Shown piece by piece: positions 1 to 7,403 of a stretch of DNA of 64,000 nucleotides. Origin of the DNA: CAZQKW01 sp964594075 (lineage in GTDB: Bacteria > Desulfobacterota > WTBG01 > CAIYCZ01); contig CAZQKW010000013.1 in assembly GCA_964594075.1 (NCBI GenBank), forward strand, positions 1 through 64,000. Reading direction: 5' to 3'. The notes under the pieces are model-generated. The model ran no database searches and had not been told where the DNA came from. It saw nothing but the letters and a program-made list of their open reading frames with translations. Numbering within the stretch: position 1 is the stretch's first letter; the number at the start of each line of letters is the position of its first letter. The translations under genes were made by a program, and so were the position numbers.

Positions 1-11
1 AAACTTTTCAT

Positions 12-30
12 CCCCGCTTACAAAGCGGGG
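12..30. repeat. Perfect 8-bp hairpin, probable edge of dispersed repeat
   Basis: CCCCGCTT, a 3-base loop, then AAGCGGGG. Read on the minus strand it continues as GCGGGGATGAAAA, the same string seen in the dispersed repeat copies at 25217-25273 and 14288-14346. It lies just beyond the stop codon of the leftward flavoprotein gene but has no U-tract in that direction, so a terminator role is not supported. Confidence 0.45.
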
Positions 31-105
31 TATTCAAGTTTTGAATTTTCATAAACAAATCGCAGAGTTTCCCGCAAATATTGTTCGGTGAAACCGTCTG
101 CCAAT

Positions 106-1452
106 CTATCTCAGCGACAGGGTGGGAAATCCAGCACGCATACAGCCGCCAAACACTACTTCAAGCGGCGTGGTGCGCATCCTGCCGAGCTTCTGAAAAA
201 TATCCGGCCGTTCCTTCCGCACCATGGGCATGATCTCGGCAAGTGCGCCGCCCACGAGCTTTGGCGTTTCATAGGGATCAAGCATGCCCGGCAATGTCTT
301 GGTGATTGATTTGAGCAGATAATCTATTTCCTCAGGAGTTAACATATAGGGCATCACCGCATTGCCAATCATATCTTTATAGTCATAGCGATTAATTACT
401 TCGTCGCGCCACCAGTCAGTATATCCTGACACGCCTTCCCGCGATATCTTCCCTTCAGCAATGGCAAACGTAACCGCATGCGCAGCTTTCCACCCGCTGA
501 TAACTGCACCGGTCATTTCGGCTTCTTGGCACCATACCGCATCCGAAACAAGCAGCACCTGATCTTGGTAGGGGTCGGTGATATGGGAGAGCATATTGCC
601 GACCGCCGGCAAAACCCGTTTTATTTCAGCCTTGGCAAACCAAGGGGCAAAGTACCCTTCGCTGATGACGCGATTGAAAACCGCTTCATGGTCGCGTCCC
701 GGATGAAGCGAGGTGACCATCACAAAATGCTCGTCGCGTCCAGCCCGCGGCGTCATCCAGACGCGCATGGCTGGGCTTTCATTGAGGAATATTTGAAAGA
801 GGCCGTATTTCTCCGGGGGTTCTACGCCGGTCATTTCATAACCCAGTGTGGTGGCGGTGCCGAAATATTTCCGGTCCCTGTTTTTGCCGAGCGTTCGTGC
901 AATTCTGGAAGAGCGGCCATCGGCAGCGATGACAAAAGTGCCCCGGAAACTTTTTCCCTCTGCAGTCTTCACGGTAACGCGCGACCGCTCAGTGCTCGTG
1001 CAGACAACATTATAACCGGGAAACACATCCACCCCATACCCACGTGCTTCAGCCAGTAATCCGTGCAAAAGCGATTTCTTGTCATAGACCGCGCTGATTC
1101 TGCCTGCCGCGCCTTTTTTTATGTTTTCATTATAATTACCAAGCGTTACCTTGTTGCCGCGGTGAGTGTAGATCGCCCAGGTGTAAAAATCCTGGTGCGG
1201 GCCTGCGTAGTTAACCGAGAAACCGTAGCGCGGGAAGCAGATTTTTTTATCCCGTTCGTTCAGAATCACGCGTTCTCCCAAGTATTTACCCGTTAGCGTC
1301 ACCACCATCATGCTGCAGGCGCGCTTGATATCAGCAATGTCTGTTTTCCGTTCAATGAGGGCCACAGCAAGCCCGTTTTCCCCCGCTGTTTTTGCTGCCA
1401 TGAGGCCGGCCGGGCCTGCACCGACGACAATGAGATCGTATTCCTTTGACAT
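106..1452 (-). CDS. FAD-dependent oxidoreductase, geranylgeranyl reductase family (paralog 1)
   Basis: A 448-residue cytoplasmic flavoprotein. Residues 6-16 form the dinucleotide-binding turn (DLIVVGAGPAG), a second FAD segment is VIAADGRSSRIA near residue 200, and a third is LLVSDAVW near residue 320. Family knowledge: such proteins reduce isoprenoid double bonds or other hydrophobic substrates using FAD and a low-potential donor. The start at 1452 is chosen because AGAAAGGA lies 8 bases upstream; an in-frame ATG at 1530 would add 26 residues before the Rossmann fold. A Cys-Ser-Met-Met segment follows the first Rossmann motif at about residue 46. It shares the motif GFSVNYAG with two paralogs in this window (GFSVPYNG at 18443-19747, GFSVAYSG at 32116-33447). 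It is divergent from the FDBR-like gene run at 2058. Substrate is unknown. Confidence 0.85.
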   Translation of the reverse strand: MSKEYDLIVVGAGPAGLMAAKTAGENGLAVALIERKTDIADIKRACSMMVVTLTGKYLGERVILNERDKKICFPRYGFSVNYAGPHQDFYTWAIYTHRGNKVTLGNYNENIKKGAAGRISAVYDKKSLLHGLLAEARGYGVDVFPGYNVVCTSTERSRVTVKTAEGKSFRGTFVIAADGRSSRIARTLGKNRDRKYFGTATTLGYEMTGVEPPEKYGLFQIFLNESPAMRVWMTPRAGRDEHFVMVTSLHPGRDHEAVFNRVISEGYFAPWFAKAEIKRVLPAVGNMLSHITDPYQDQVLLVSDAVWCQEAEMTGAVISGWKAAHAVTFAIAEGKISREGVSGYTDWWRDEVINRYDYKDMIGNAVMPYMLTPEEIDYLLKSITKTLPGMLDPYETPKLVGGALAEIMPMVRKERPDIFQKLGRMRTTPLEVVFGGCMRAGFPTLSLR

Positions 1453-1741
1453 GTTACGTTTCCTTTCTGCATAATGATAACGACCTGACAAGCACGGCGG
1501 TTGCGCGTTGTGGAGCACCCACGCGGACACAATCGCGCCCTGTATCTATCACTTATCCAATTATCAAGTCAACATTTTTTTGGGCCGGCACGATGAGCAA
1601 CGTATGACGGGGAACTTTTTAAGCCTTTGTTAATGCAGGTTGTGCGTATTGTAGTAATTTTTTTAAAGCGGTTTAAAATGCTGAGCATTAGCTTGTTAGA
1701 ATAAGTTTATAAGAATAATTGTATAGCATTAAAATTTTATC

Positions 1742-1770
1742 TTGACATCACCGGTCATATGGGATAGAAA
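1742..1770 (+). promoter_or_regulatory. Candidate sigma70-type promoter for the 2058-9200 run
   Basis: TTGACA at 1742-1747, 17-base spacer, then TAGAAA at 1765-1770 (4 of 6 consensus bases). It faces the FDBR-like genes and would give a leader of about 280 bases. Inference from sequence only. Confidence 0.4.
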
Positions 1771-1776
1771 GCTCAC

Positions 1777-1825
1777 ATACGACATTTTGCAGTCAGGCAA
1801 AGGAAATGTGCGGTGCCGGTCGTAT
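1777..1825 (+). promoter_or_regulatory. Leader hairpin just after the candidate promoter
   Basis: ATACGAC (1777-1783) pairs with GTCGTAT (1819-1825), with ATTT/AAAT able to extend inside the loop. It starts where transcription from the 1742 promoter would begin, and is followed by TAAAAAAG, not by a U-tract. It could stabilise or regulate the leader; no known riboswitch class is recognised. Confidence 0.35.
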
Positions 1826-2057
1826 AAAAAAGAGGCAACGTCACGCTTTTGATTAGCAGCACCAGACAACGCGATACTAAAGCATTTGACCAAAGACGGG
1901 GATTAGGACATGTGCGCTTTTTACCAATCCTTATGTTGCCGTTAGTCCTGCATGTAAAATTACCCCCTGTTAGTAGCTGTGCTTGTGCGAATCGCTGCGG
2001 GGCGGAGTTGCAACCGTATGAACATTTTAAAAATCATTTATTCAGGAAGGGGTGCTT

Positions 2058-2825
2058 ATGGCTCGAGTTGACTATAAGGATATGATCAAGTTCACTGAAG
2101 AAATTATAATTAAACCCCGGCTGTTTGAGGGCCTTGATCTAATTCCCCTTGAGACTTATGAAGGAATGGATACGCGCGGTGCCTGGGAGTTCAAAACCCC
2201 CATGGCCACCGGGTTTTACAAGCCTTTTGTTATGAAAGGTAGCACCAAAATAGAGAAGATCACTTACGGCGAATTGCACTATATGCGCCGCGCTATTTAC
2301 TCTGCCATGAACATGACCGCTGGTGACGACTATGACCTGCCGATTTTCTCCTGCGAGTTTGACGAGTCAGCTCCACGCATCGGTGTGACCATAGACCTGA
2401 TGCCGGTTGTAGATGTTGCCGTGCATCCTGAATACGTTGAAAAATATTTATCGCCGCTGGCTCCGCTCTGGAGAAAATACCGCTCCCTGCCCGGCCTCAC
2501 ACGCGAGGGCCGGTGCTTGGTGCAAAGGCGCTACGGCCCCTGGCCCTGGGCGCGAGAAACTCTTTCCCCGTTCTCGCTTGACGGACGCATTGAAGAACCA
2601 GAAGATCGCATTAAAATAATATCCGCGATTATAGACTATGCCCGAGTGTGGCTTGAACATCTTAAAAAAGCCGAGCCGATAACAGATCCTGCTTACAAGG
2701 AAGAAATGCTTGCGCGAAAAAAGACAATGCAAAAGTTTTACCGCGATCGAGATCCGGGCGGCGAAGTAATTAAAAAGATTTTCGGCGAGGAAAAGCATCT
2801 CCTCTTTGTGAGCCTAATTTTTTAA
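2058..2825 (+). CDS. Ferredoxin-dependent bilin reductase-like protein (first of tandem pair)
   Basis: A 255-residue soluble protein. The middle contains YDLPIFSCEFDE followed by GVTIDLMPVVD, matching the FDBR core (Y-x-LP-x-F-x-C-D ... D-L-x-P) of PcyA-type enzymes as I remember it. The C-terminus (RKKTMQKFY ... IKKIFGEE ... SLIF) parallels the FDBR tail (Q-x-x-Y ... L-x-x-x-FGE ... LFD). Known members reduce biliverdin or other linear tetrapyrroles with electrons from ferredoxin. By eye the Glu of YGELHY aligns with the PcyA catalytic Glu, the catalytic His position is not His, and the catalytic Asp position is Glu. The start at 2058 has AGGAAGGGG 6 bases upstream. A homologous gene follows 13 bases later and a ferredoxin gene lies 1.3 kb downstream. 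The tetrapyrrole ligand is unknown and activity is not assured. Confidence 0.65.
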   Translation: MARVDYKDMIKFTEEIIIKPRLFEGLDLIPLETYEGMDTRGAWEFKTPMATGFYKPFVMKGSTKIEKITYGELHYMRRAIYSAMNMTAGDDYDLPIFSCEFDESAPRIGVTIDLMPVVDVAVHPEYVEKYLSPLAPLWRKYRSLPGLTREGRCLVQRRYGPWPWARETLSPFSLDGRIEEPEDRIKIISAIIDYARVWLEHLKKAEPITDPAYKEEMLARKKTMQKFYRDRDPGGEVIKKIFGEEKHLLFVSLIF

Positions 2826-2838
2826 AAGGAGGACCAGT

Positions 2839-3492
2839 ATGACCGGCAGCATTGCATGGGCACCTTATAGAGAAAAGATGCTGGAACAGGTGGGACAGAT
2901 TGCGCTCAATGAAATATCGGCGCAGGATAATTTTACCGCATACACCGCCGATAAAATTGCTCGATTGGTCATCGGTGATGTACGTACAGGCGCACTGCGG
3001 CATTTCGCCATGTGCGCGATATTCCCTCAGGAACATTACCTGCTGCCGCTTTACTTTTCCTTATGGGATGAGCAGGAAAACAAAATTTCGTTTTTGGTTG
3101 ACATTATGCCCATCGTGGACTCGCTCATTGACGAGCCATTCCGCATTAAATATATTGAACCGATTCAGCCTCTGTGGGACCGTTTTTCCAACCTTGCCGG
3201 CATTACCCCCTTTGAAGATGACGCGGTCAGAGCAGTCTGTTCAATTATATATACCGCGGCGGTTATGCCTATCGAGCGAGAGGGAATGCGCTTGGCTGCG
3301 CTTGCGCCTCATACCGAATACCTGAAGACCTATATTGAGTTTATAAAAGACGCGCCAGTAGTGGAGGACCTTACTAAGTTGAAAGAGATCAAACGCAAAA
3401 CAGAAGCTATTAAGGGAACTCTGCGCAGCTATCTGCAGAGAACCTATGGCACGTTGTTGAACCAGAATCTGATTGATATGTTTTTTAAATAG
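2839..3492 (+). CDS. Ferredoxin-dependent bilin reductase-like protein (second of tandem pair)
   Basis: A 217-residue protein homologous to its upstream neighbour: HYLLPLYFSLWDE and FLVDIMPIVDSLID align with YDLPIFSCEFDE and VTIDLMPVVDVAVH, and both continue with Y-[IL]-x-P-[IL]-x-PLW. It is shorter at the N-terminus. The segment CAIFPQEHYLLPLY resembles the FDBR string around the catalytic His, but that His is replaced (Met-Cys) and the catalytic Asp position is not acidic. This suggests a non-catalytic partner, a binding protein, or a different reaction. A strong ribosome site (AAGGAGG) precedes the ATG, and the 13-base gap to the first gene implies co-translation. Assignment rests on the paralogy plus the fold-level pattern. 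Confidence 0.55.
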   Translation: MTGSIAWAPYREKMLEQVGQIALNEISAQDNFTAYTADKIARLVIGDVRTGALRHFAMCAIFPQEHYLLPLYFSLWDEQENKISFLVDIMPIVDSLIDEPFRIKYIEPIQPLWDRFSNLAGITPFEDDAVRAVCSIIYTAAVMPIEREGMRLAALAPHTEYLKTYIEFIKDAPVVEDLTKLKEIKRKTEAIKGTLRSYLQRTYGTLLNQNLIDMFFK

Positions 3493-3577
3493 CTTTTTAC
3501 TTGCCATTAAAACTGCAAGGTCGGACTAATTTTTTTTGTCTGTTTCTTAACATCGATTTGGATAAAGGAGCTTATTA

Positions 3578-3988
3578 ATGACCATCATAGATATTTTGCA
3601 GCGCGGTGTTGATTTTTCCAATACCGATGAAATGACCAAAGAAATGCTTGCTGATTTCAAAGACCACCGGGTGGGGATGAAGCTCGATCACGAAGAACTG
3701 ACACTGGTAGTCAAAGAGGGCGTGATCTCGATTGAAATGGGTATGCAGTTAGATGCCTGTCATGCAGCAATGCAGATGAAGACGATAGATGTTTGCAGTG
3801 CCATAGACAACAGTTTTGATCTTATGGAGATACGGGAAAAGGGACAATTATTAAAAGGCGACCCGACTGACATGAACATTGCCGTTCATTTCATGGCAAC
3901 GTTCCCTTATTTTGATGCCATGGTCAGGTTATATCAGGACGATGCTGGATTCAGAGAGATGGTGGATCAGGTAAAGGCATCCCTCTGA
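3578..3988 (+). CDS. Small acidic protein, possibly SCP2-like
   Basis: A 136-residue protein with no signal peptide or membrane segment, preceded by ATAAAGGAG 9 bases before the ATG. The order of features (a short charged N-terminus, LTLVVKEGVISIEMG, then IDNSFDLMEIREKGQLLKGD) is reminiscent of sterol-carrier-protein-2 domains, which bind hydrophobic ligands; this is a weak resemblance by eye. It sits between the FDBR-like pair and the ferredoxin in the same direction, so it may act with them. I do not recognise it firmly. Confidence 0.6.
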   Translation: MTIIDILQRGVDFSNTDEMTKEMLADFKDHRVGMKLDHEELTLVVKEGVISIEMGMQLDACHAAMQMKTIDVCSAIDNSFDLMEIREKGQLLKGDPTDMNIAVHFMATFPYFDAMVRLYQDDAGFREMVDQVKASL

Positions 3989-4090
3989 GTTTACAAAGCC
4001 TAAATCCGAATGTATGATGGGCTAACTGATGATACCGTTCGGGCTGTGGGAAATTTACAAATGAGATATTAGCATTGAGGAATTAAGCGC

Positions 4091-4303
4091 ATGGTTAAAC
4101 ATATTGTTGATCCGGGAAAATGTGTCGGGTGCGGCAAGTGTGTAGAAAATTGTTCGTTGGAATTATGGGTTCTGGTTGACCGTCCTGAAGGCAAAAAAAA
4201 ACTGGCTCAGGCAATTGAGGAAGCAGCAGTGGTCTGCCATACCTGCGGTATGTGCTCCGAGGGCTGCCCTGAGAAAGCTATCGTCATTATTAATGAAAAA
4301 TAA
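4091..4303 (+). CDS. 2[4Fe-4S] ferredoxin
   Basis: A 70-residue protein with two cluster motifs: CVGCGKCVENC near residues 11-21 and CHTCGMCSEGCP near residues 47-58. Such ferredoxins carry low-potential electrons in the cytoplasm. The position between the FDBR-like pair and the corrinoid methyltransferase genes fits either as donor for an FDBR-type reduction or for reductive reactivation of the corrinoid; the sequence does not decide between them. A GAGGAATT site lies upstream of the ATG. Confidence 0.85.
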   Translation: MVKHIVDPGKCVGCGKCVENCSLELWVLVDRPEGKKKLAQAIEEAAVVCHTCGMCSEGCPEKAIVIINEK

Positions 4304-4403
4304 TAAGCGCTTATACATTCTGAAAAAATATCCGCTGGCGCCAATGATTTGTAAGCCGATCCGTATCTTTTTCCACACCTTCCAATATAATTTCATTTTA
4401 AAT

Positions 4404-4431
4404 ACTTGATTAAGATAACTTGATTAAGATA
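4404..4431. repeat. Perfect tandem duplication of a 14-base unit
   Basis: ACTTGATTAAGATA occurs twice in direct succession, about 95 bases before the corrinoid protein gene, in an AT-rich 220-base gap. It could be a binding site for a regulator of the methyl-transfer genes or a replication-slippage product. Confidence 0.5.
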
Positions 4432-4523
4432 AATATGGCAACCCTTTAAATGTCCAAAATTAACCCATATACCTGTCATGTGCCACCAACCTCAACGCAT
4501 GCAAGAGAAAGGAGCTCATATCG

Positions 4524-5168
4524 GTGTCTGAGACATTGGAGAAACTAAAAAAAGCCATTGTTGAAGGAGATGATGAGACGGCATATGCATTCGCCAAAGA
4601 GGCTTTGCAACAGGGCCATGATGCGCTTGAAATGGTCCGGTCGGCAATAATACCCGGTATTGAACAGGCGGGAAAACTGTGGCATGACAATGTGTACTTC
4701 ATGCCCGATGTGGTATTAAGCGCCGAGGCATTCAAATCAGCGATGGGCGTAGTAAAACCGTGCCTTGAGGGACGGGAGACCGCCAGCGGCGGGAGAATAA
4801 TTATCGGCGTGGTTGCTGGAGACATGCATGATCTGGGGAAAAGCATTGTCGTTGCGATGCTCATGGGAGCAGGGTTTGAGGTTATAGATTTAGGCGTGGA
4901 TATCCCGAGAGATACGTTTATCAAGAAAGTTCAGGAACTGAACCCCGACATTTTAGGAATTGGCTGTTACATGACCACCACCATGCTGGAATTAAAAGCC
5001 GTGCTGCATGCCCTTGAAGAGAATGGCCTGCGCAACACAGTCAAGGTCATGATCGGCGGTGTGCCCACGACGCAGCAGTTTGCAGACGAAATTGGCGCGG
5101 ACGCCTGGGGCCGCGATGCCCTTGATGCGGTGAAAGCAGCAAAAACCTTGATGACAAGGAATCAATAG
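4524..5168 (+). CDS. Corrinoid (B12-binding) methyltransferase protein, MtaC/MtbC type
   Basis: A 214-residue protein with the usual two-part layout: a helical cap domain (residues 1-85, with PGIEQAGKLWHDN and YFMPDVVLSAEA) and a Rossmann-like cobalamin domain with GDMHDLGK, where the His is the lower axial cobalt ligand, followed by VIDLGVDIP and GIGCYMTTTM. It carries the methyl group between two methyltransferases. Start is GTG at 4524, with AAAGGAG 9 bases upstream. The next gene begins 1 base after its stop, so the two are translated together. The partner methyltransferase and MtrH-type protein lie immediately downstream. Confidence 0.92.
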   Translation: MSETLEKLKKAIVEGDDETAYAFAKEALQQGHDALEMVRSAIIPGIEQAGKLWHDNVYFMPDVVLSAEAFKSAMGVVKPCLEGRETASGGRIIIGVVAGDMHDLGKSIVVAMLMGAGFEVIDLGVDIPRDTFIKKVQELNPDILGIGCYMTTTMLELKAVLHALEENGLRNTVKVMIGGVPTTQQFADEIGADAWGRDALDAVKAAKTLMTRNQ

Positions 5169-5169
5169 C

Positions 5170-6441
5170 ATGGAACACACCAACAGCGCGGCGGATACCT
5201 CTGCAATCATAAAATCAGACAACATAGGCCGCGTCGCGCCTGATCCGCGTGACCCTAAGAGCTGGTGGCTGGCATACGCGGCACAGCGGCCGCAGTGGAT
5301 ACCGGTAATGGCCCCTATGCCAGAACATGCCCAGTATCTAACGGGCATCCCCGCGCGCATCTTTTATAGGGATGCCCGCGTAAATGTGCACACCCTTGCC
5401 GCATTAGCTGCCTATTATGGTTTTGATAATGCCATGGGCGTCGGCGATACTTACAATTATGAAGCAGAGGCCCTTGGCCAGAAAATGGTTTACAGTGAAA
5501 ATGCTATGCCGACTGTTGATTCCCGCGACCCGCTAATTAAACAGCATGCCGATTTAAAAAAATTGAAAGCCCCCGACTGGCTCAATGCCGGTCGCATCCG
5601 TTTTGTGCTTGATCTTATAAAGCTTAATACCGAATTGGGCATGCCGGGCGGTAAATTCTGCGCGCCTTTCAGTCTTGCGGTAAATATACGCAGTTACCCG
5701 CTGCTGATAAAAGATCTGCGAAAACATCCTGACTTTGCACATGACCTGTTTACATTTCTCGTGGATGAAATCCTGACATCCTATTTAATACTGCAAAAAG
5801 AGCACAGCGGCATAACCGCAGCAACAGCGCCCGACGCCTGGTCTGCTTTTCCTAACCTGTCGCCAGAGCTTGCAGAACAATGGGTCGTTCCCTATGCCGA
5901 GCGGCTATTTAAGAATTGCCAGCCCCGGGGCGTGCGGCCGGTTGTTGCAGGCAGTTTTGATTATTGTGAAGAGCGCATCGAGAAATTTGATAAGAATCTA
6001 CTCTTTAAATGTTTCGATATTCAAACCCGGATGGCGTTTGGGATGCCCATGGTATTGCTGGGAATGGGCAGATGGCATGAATATCCGCTGGAGCCGGTTC
6101 TGGAATACTTGGAGCGATACAAAAAAAACAACATTCGTGCCGTGGTCATGGCGCAGATAAATGCCCGCCTGTTACGGGATGGACCTATAGATGCCATCAT
6201 CAGCCTTATAAAACGGTTTATAGATCGTCTGGGCCGCGACTATAACCTTACCATTATTATGTCCAATGTTCCTGCAGACACCCCGCCGCGCCATATTCAT
6301 GCAGCGGTCGCTGCGGTACATACTTATGGCCGCCTGCCTCTGGCTGAAAACCTTGACCATGTAGAATTCAGCATTCCCGATCGGGAATCTTTTTATGACT
6401 ATGTCCAAAAAATGTCAGAAGGACGCGGTCTGGGATTTTAG
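5170..6441 (+). CDS. UroD-fold methyltransferase (MtaA/MtbA/CmuA-like), divergent
   Basis: A 423-residue TIM-barrel protein of the uroporphyrinogen decarboxylase family, the class that moves methyl groups to or from corrinoid proteins. Supporting strings are GGKFCAPFSLA, ATAPDAWSAF and the C-terminal SNVPADTPPRHIHA, which matches the family pattern P-x-x-TP-x-x-x-I-x-A. Members of the MtaA/MtbA branch bind zinc through His-x-Cys and a distant Cys. In this protein the expected HxC site reads RPVVAGSFDYC and the expected Cys before the TPP segment is Ser-Asn, so the canonical zinc site seems absent. The start follows the corrinoid gene stop by 1 base. Substrate is unknown; it may use another metal ligand set or a substrate not needing thiol activation. 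Confidence 0.85.
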   Translation: MEHTNSAADTSAIIKSDNIGRVAPDPRDPKSWWLAYAAQRPQWIPVMAPMPEHAQYLTGIPARIFYRDARVNVHTLAALAAYYGFDNAMGVGDTYNYEAEALGQKMVYSENAMPTVDSRDPLIKQHADLKKLKAPDWLNAGRIRFVLDLIKLNTELGMPGGKFCAPFSLAVNIRSYPLLIKDLRKHPDFAHDLFTFLVDEILTSYLILQKEHSGITAATAPDAWSAFPNLSPELAEQWVVPYAERLFKNCQPRGVRPVVAGSFDYCEERIEKFDKNLLFKCFDIQTRMAFGMPMVLLGMGRWHEYPLEPVLEYLERYKKNNIRAVVMAQINARLLRDGPIDAIISLIKRFIDRLGRDYNLTIIMSNVPADTPPRHIHAAVAAVHTYGRLPLAENLDHVEFSIPDRESFYDYVQKMSEGRGLGF

Positions 6442-6489
6442 CGGCTCAATTTTCTTTTTTCTTGGCATGGTAACCACAGATTAAAGCGC

Positions 6490-7392
6490 ATGTTCAAGTT
6501 CAACACACCACAGCATGTGTATCAAATTGGAAATGTACATGTTGGCGGCCAACCGGGTGAATTTCCCACCGTCCTCATAGGCAGCATTTTTTACAACAAA
6601 CATCAAATTGTGCACGACGCACAGCGGGGTCTGTTTAACGAAGAGAAGGCGCGGCAGCAAATACTGCGCGAAACAGAGGTTGCCGCCACAACCGGCTGTC
6701 AGCGCATTATTGATCCCATTGGAGAAACCGGTGCAGCACTCATTAACTATATTAGTTTTTGTGCAGCGCTTACTAATGCACCTATACTGGTTGACTCGCC
6801 AGTGCCCGCGGCACGCTTGGAAGTGCTCAGGCATTTTGCAGGAAGCGACATCATGCCGCGGCTCATTTACAATTCAATCGCCGAAGATTATACCGAACAG
6901 GAGCTTGCCTGCATAAAAGAATGCGGCGTAAAGACTGCTATCGTGCTGGCGTTCAGCACCGCAGCCATGCGCCCCAAAGATCGAATTGCATTGCTTAACA
7001 AAAAACTCTTGCCCGCTGCCGAGCAGGCCGGCGTGGAAAACGTCCTCATAGACCCTGGGGTTCTTGATATTCCCAGTGTGAGCTGGGCTGCACGCACCAT
7101 TTACGAAATAAAAGAAACTTTTGGCTTCCCGGCTGGATGCGCCCCGGCAAACGCCCTGTTTATGTGGGAGAAGGTCCGCCAGCACGGCACTGCGGCGTTT
7201 CAGGCTGCTGCCATTTCAGTGTATGCGCTGGCGCAGGCTCATGGCGCTGATTTTATCTTTTACGGCCCGATGCGGTTTGCCCCGTGGGTTTATCCTGCAT
7301 GTGCTGCTACGGATGCCATGCTTGCATACGAGGGCCGCTTTTCAGGTATTCGTCCGGCTACCAATAATCATCCCCTTTTCAAAATATTTTAG
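6490..7392 (+). CDS. MtrH-family methyltransferase
   Basis: A 300-residue protein that opens with FKFNTPQHVYQIGNVHVGGQ and continues GEFPTVLIGSIFY, the signature of tetrahydromethanopterin S-methyltransferase subunit H. RIIDPIGETG, LVDSPVPAARLEV and LIDPGVLD complete the TIM-barrel pattern. In methanogens MtrH passes methyl between the pterin and the corrinoid; bacterial homologs (for example MtgA-like proteins) transfer methyl from a corrinoid protein to tetrahydrofolate. Here it would link the corrinoid protein encoded upstream to the folate pool. There is only a poor ribosome site before the ATG, and the gap from the UroD-fold gene is 48 bases. The stop overlaps the ribosome site of the next gene. 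Confidence 0.93.
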   Translation: MFKFNTPQHVYQIGNVHVGGQPGEFPTVLIGSIFYNKHQIVHDAQRGLFNEEKARQQILRETEVAATTGCQRIIDPIGETGAALINYISFCAALTNAPILVDSPVPAARLEVLRHFAGSDIMPRLIYNSIAEDYTEQELACIKECGVKTAIVLAFSTAAMRPKDRIALLNKKLLPAAEQAGVENVLIDPGVLDIPSVSWAARTIYEIKETFGFPAGCAPANALFMWEKVRQHGTAAFQAAAISVYALAQAHGADFIFYGPMRFAPWVYPACAATDAMLAYEGRFSGIRPATNNHPLFKIF

Positions 7393-7403
7393 GATGAGCG
7401 CCT

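Larger units (their letters stand above)
1453..2057. other. Divergent intergenic region, no convincing gene
   Basis: About 600 bases separate the flavoprotein gene from the FDBR-like run. The left half is AT-rich. Short open frames here (for example near 1849-2085) have no ribosome binding site and no recognisable protein pattern. The region holds a promoter-like pair at 1742-1770 and a hairpin at 1777-1825. I looked for cobalamin riboswitch elements because of the corrinoid genes downstream and did not find them. Confidence 0.5.

Noticed and set aside
478..1059. Long open frame on the plus strand inside the flavoprotein gene
   Set aside because: It lies antisense to a gene with clear FAD motifs and has no recognisable protein pattern of its own.
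1777..2057. Cobalamin riboswitch before the corrinoid gene run
   Set aside because: No B12-box-like string or the usual long multi-stem arrangement can be seen; only one simple hairpin is present.
1849..2085. 78-codon frame before the FDBR-like gene
   Set aside because: No ribosome site, overlaps the start of the real gene, and the composition looks non-coding.
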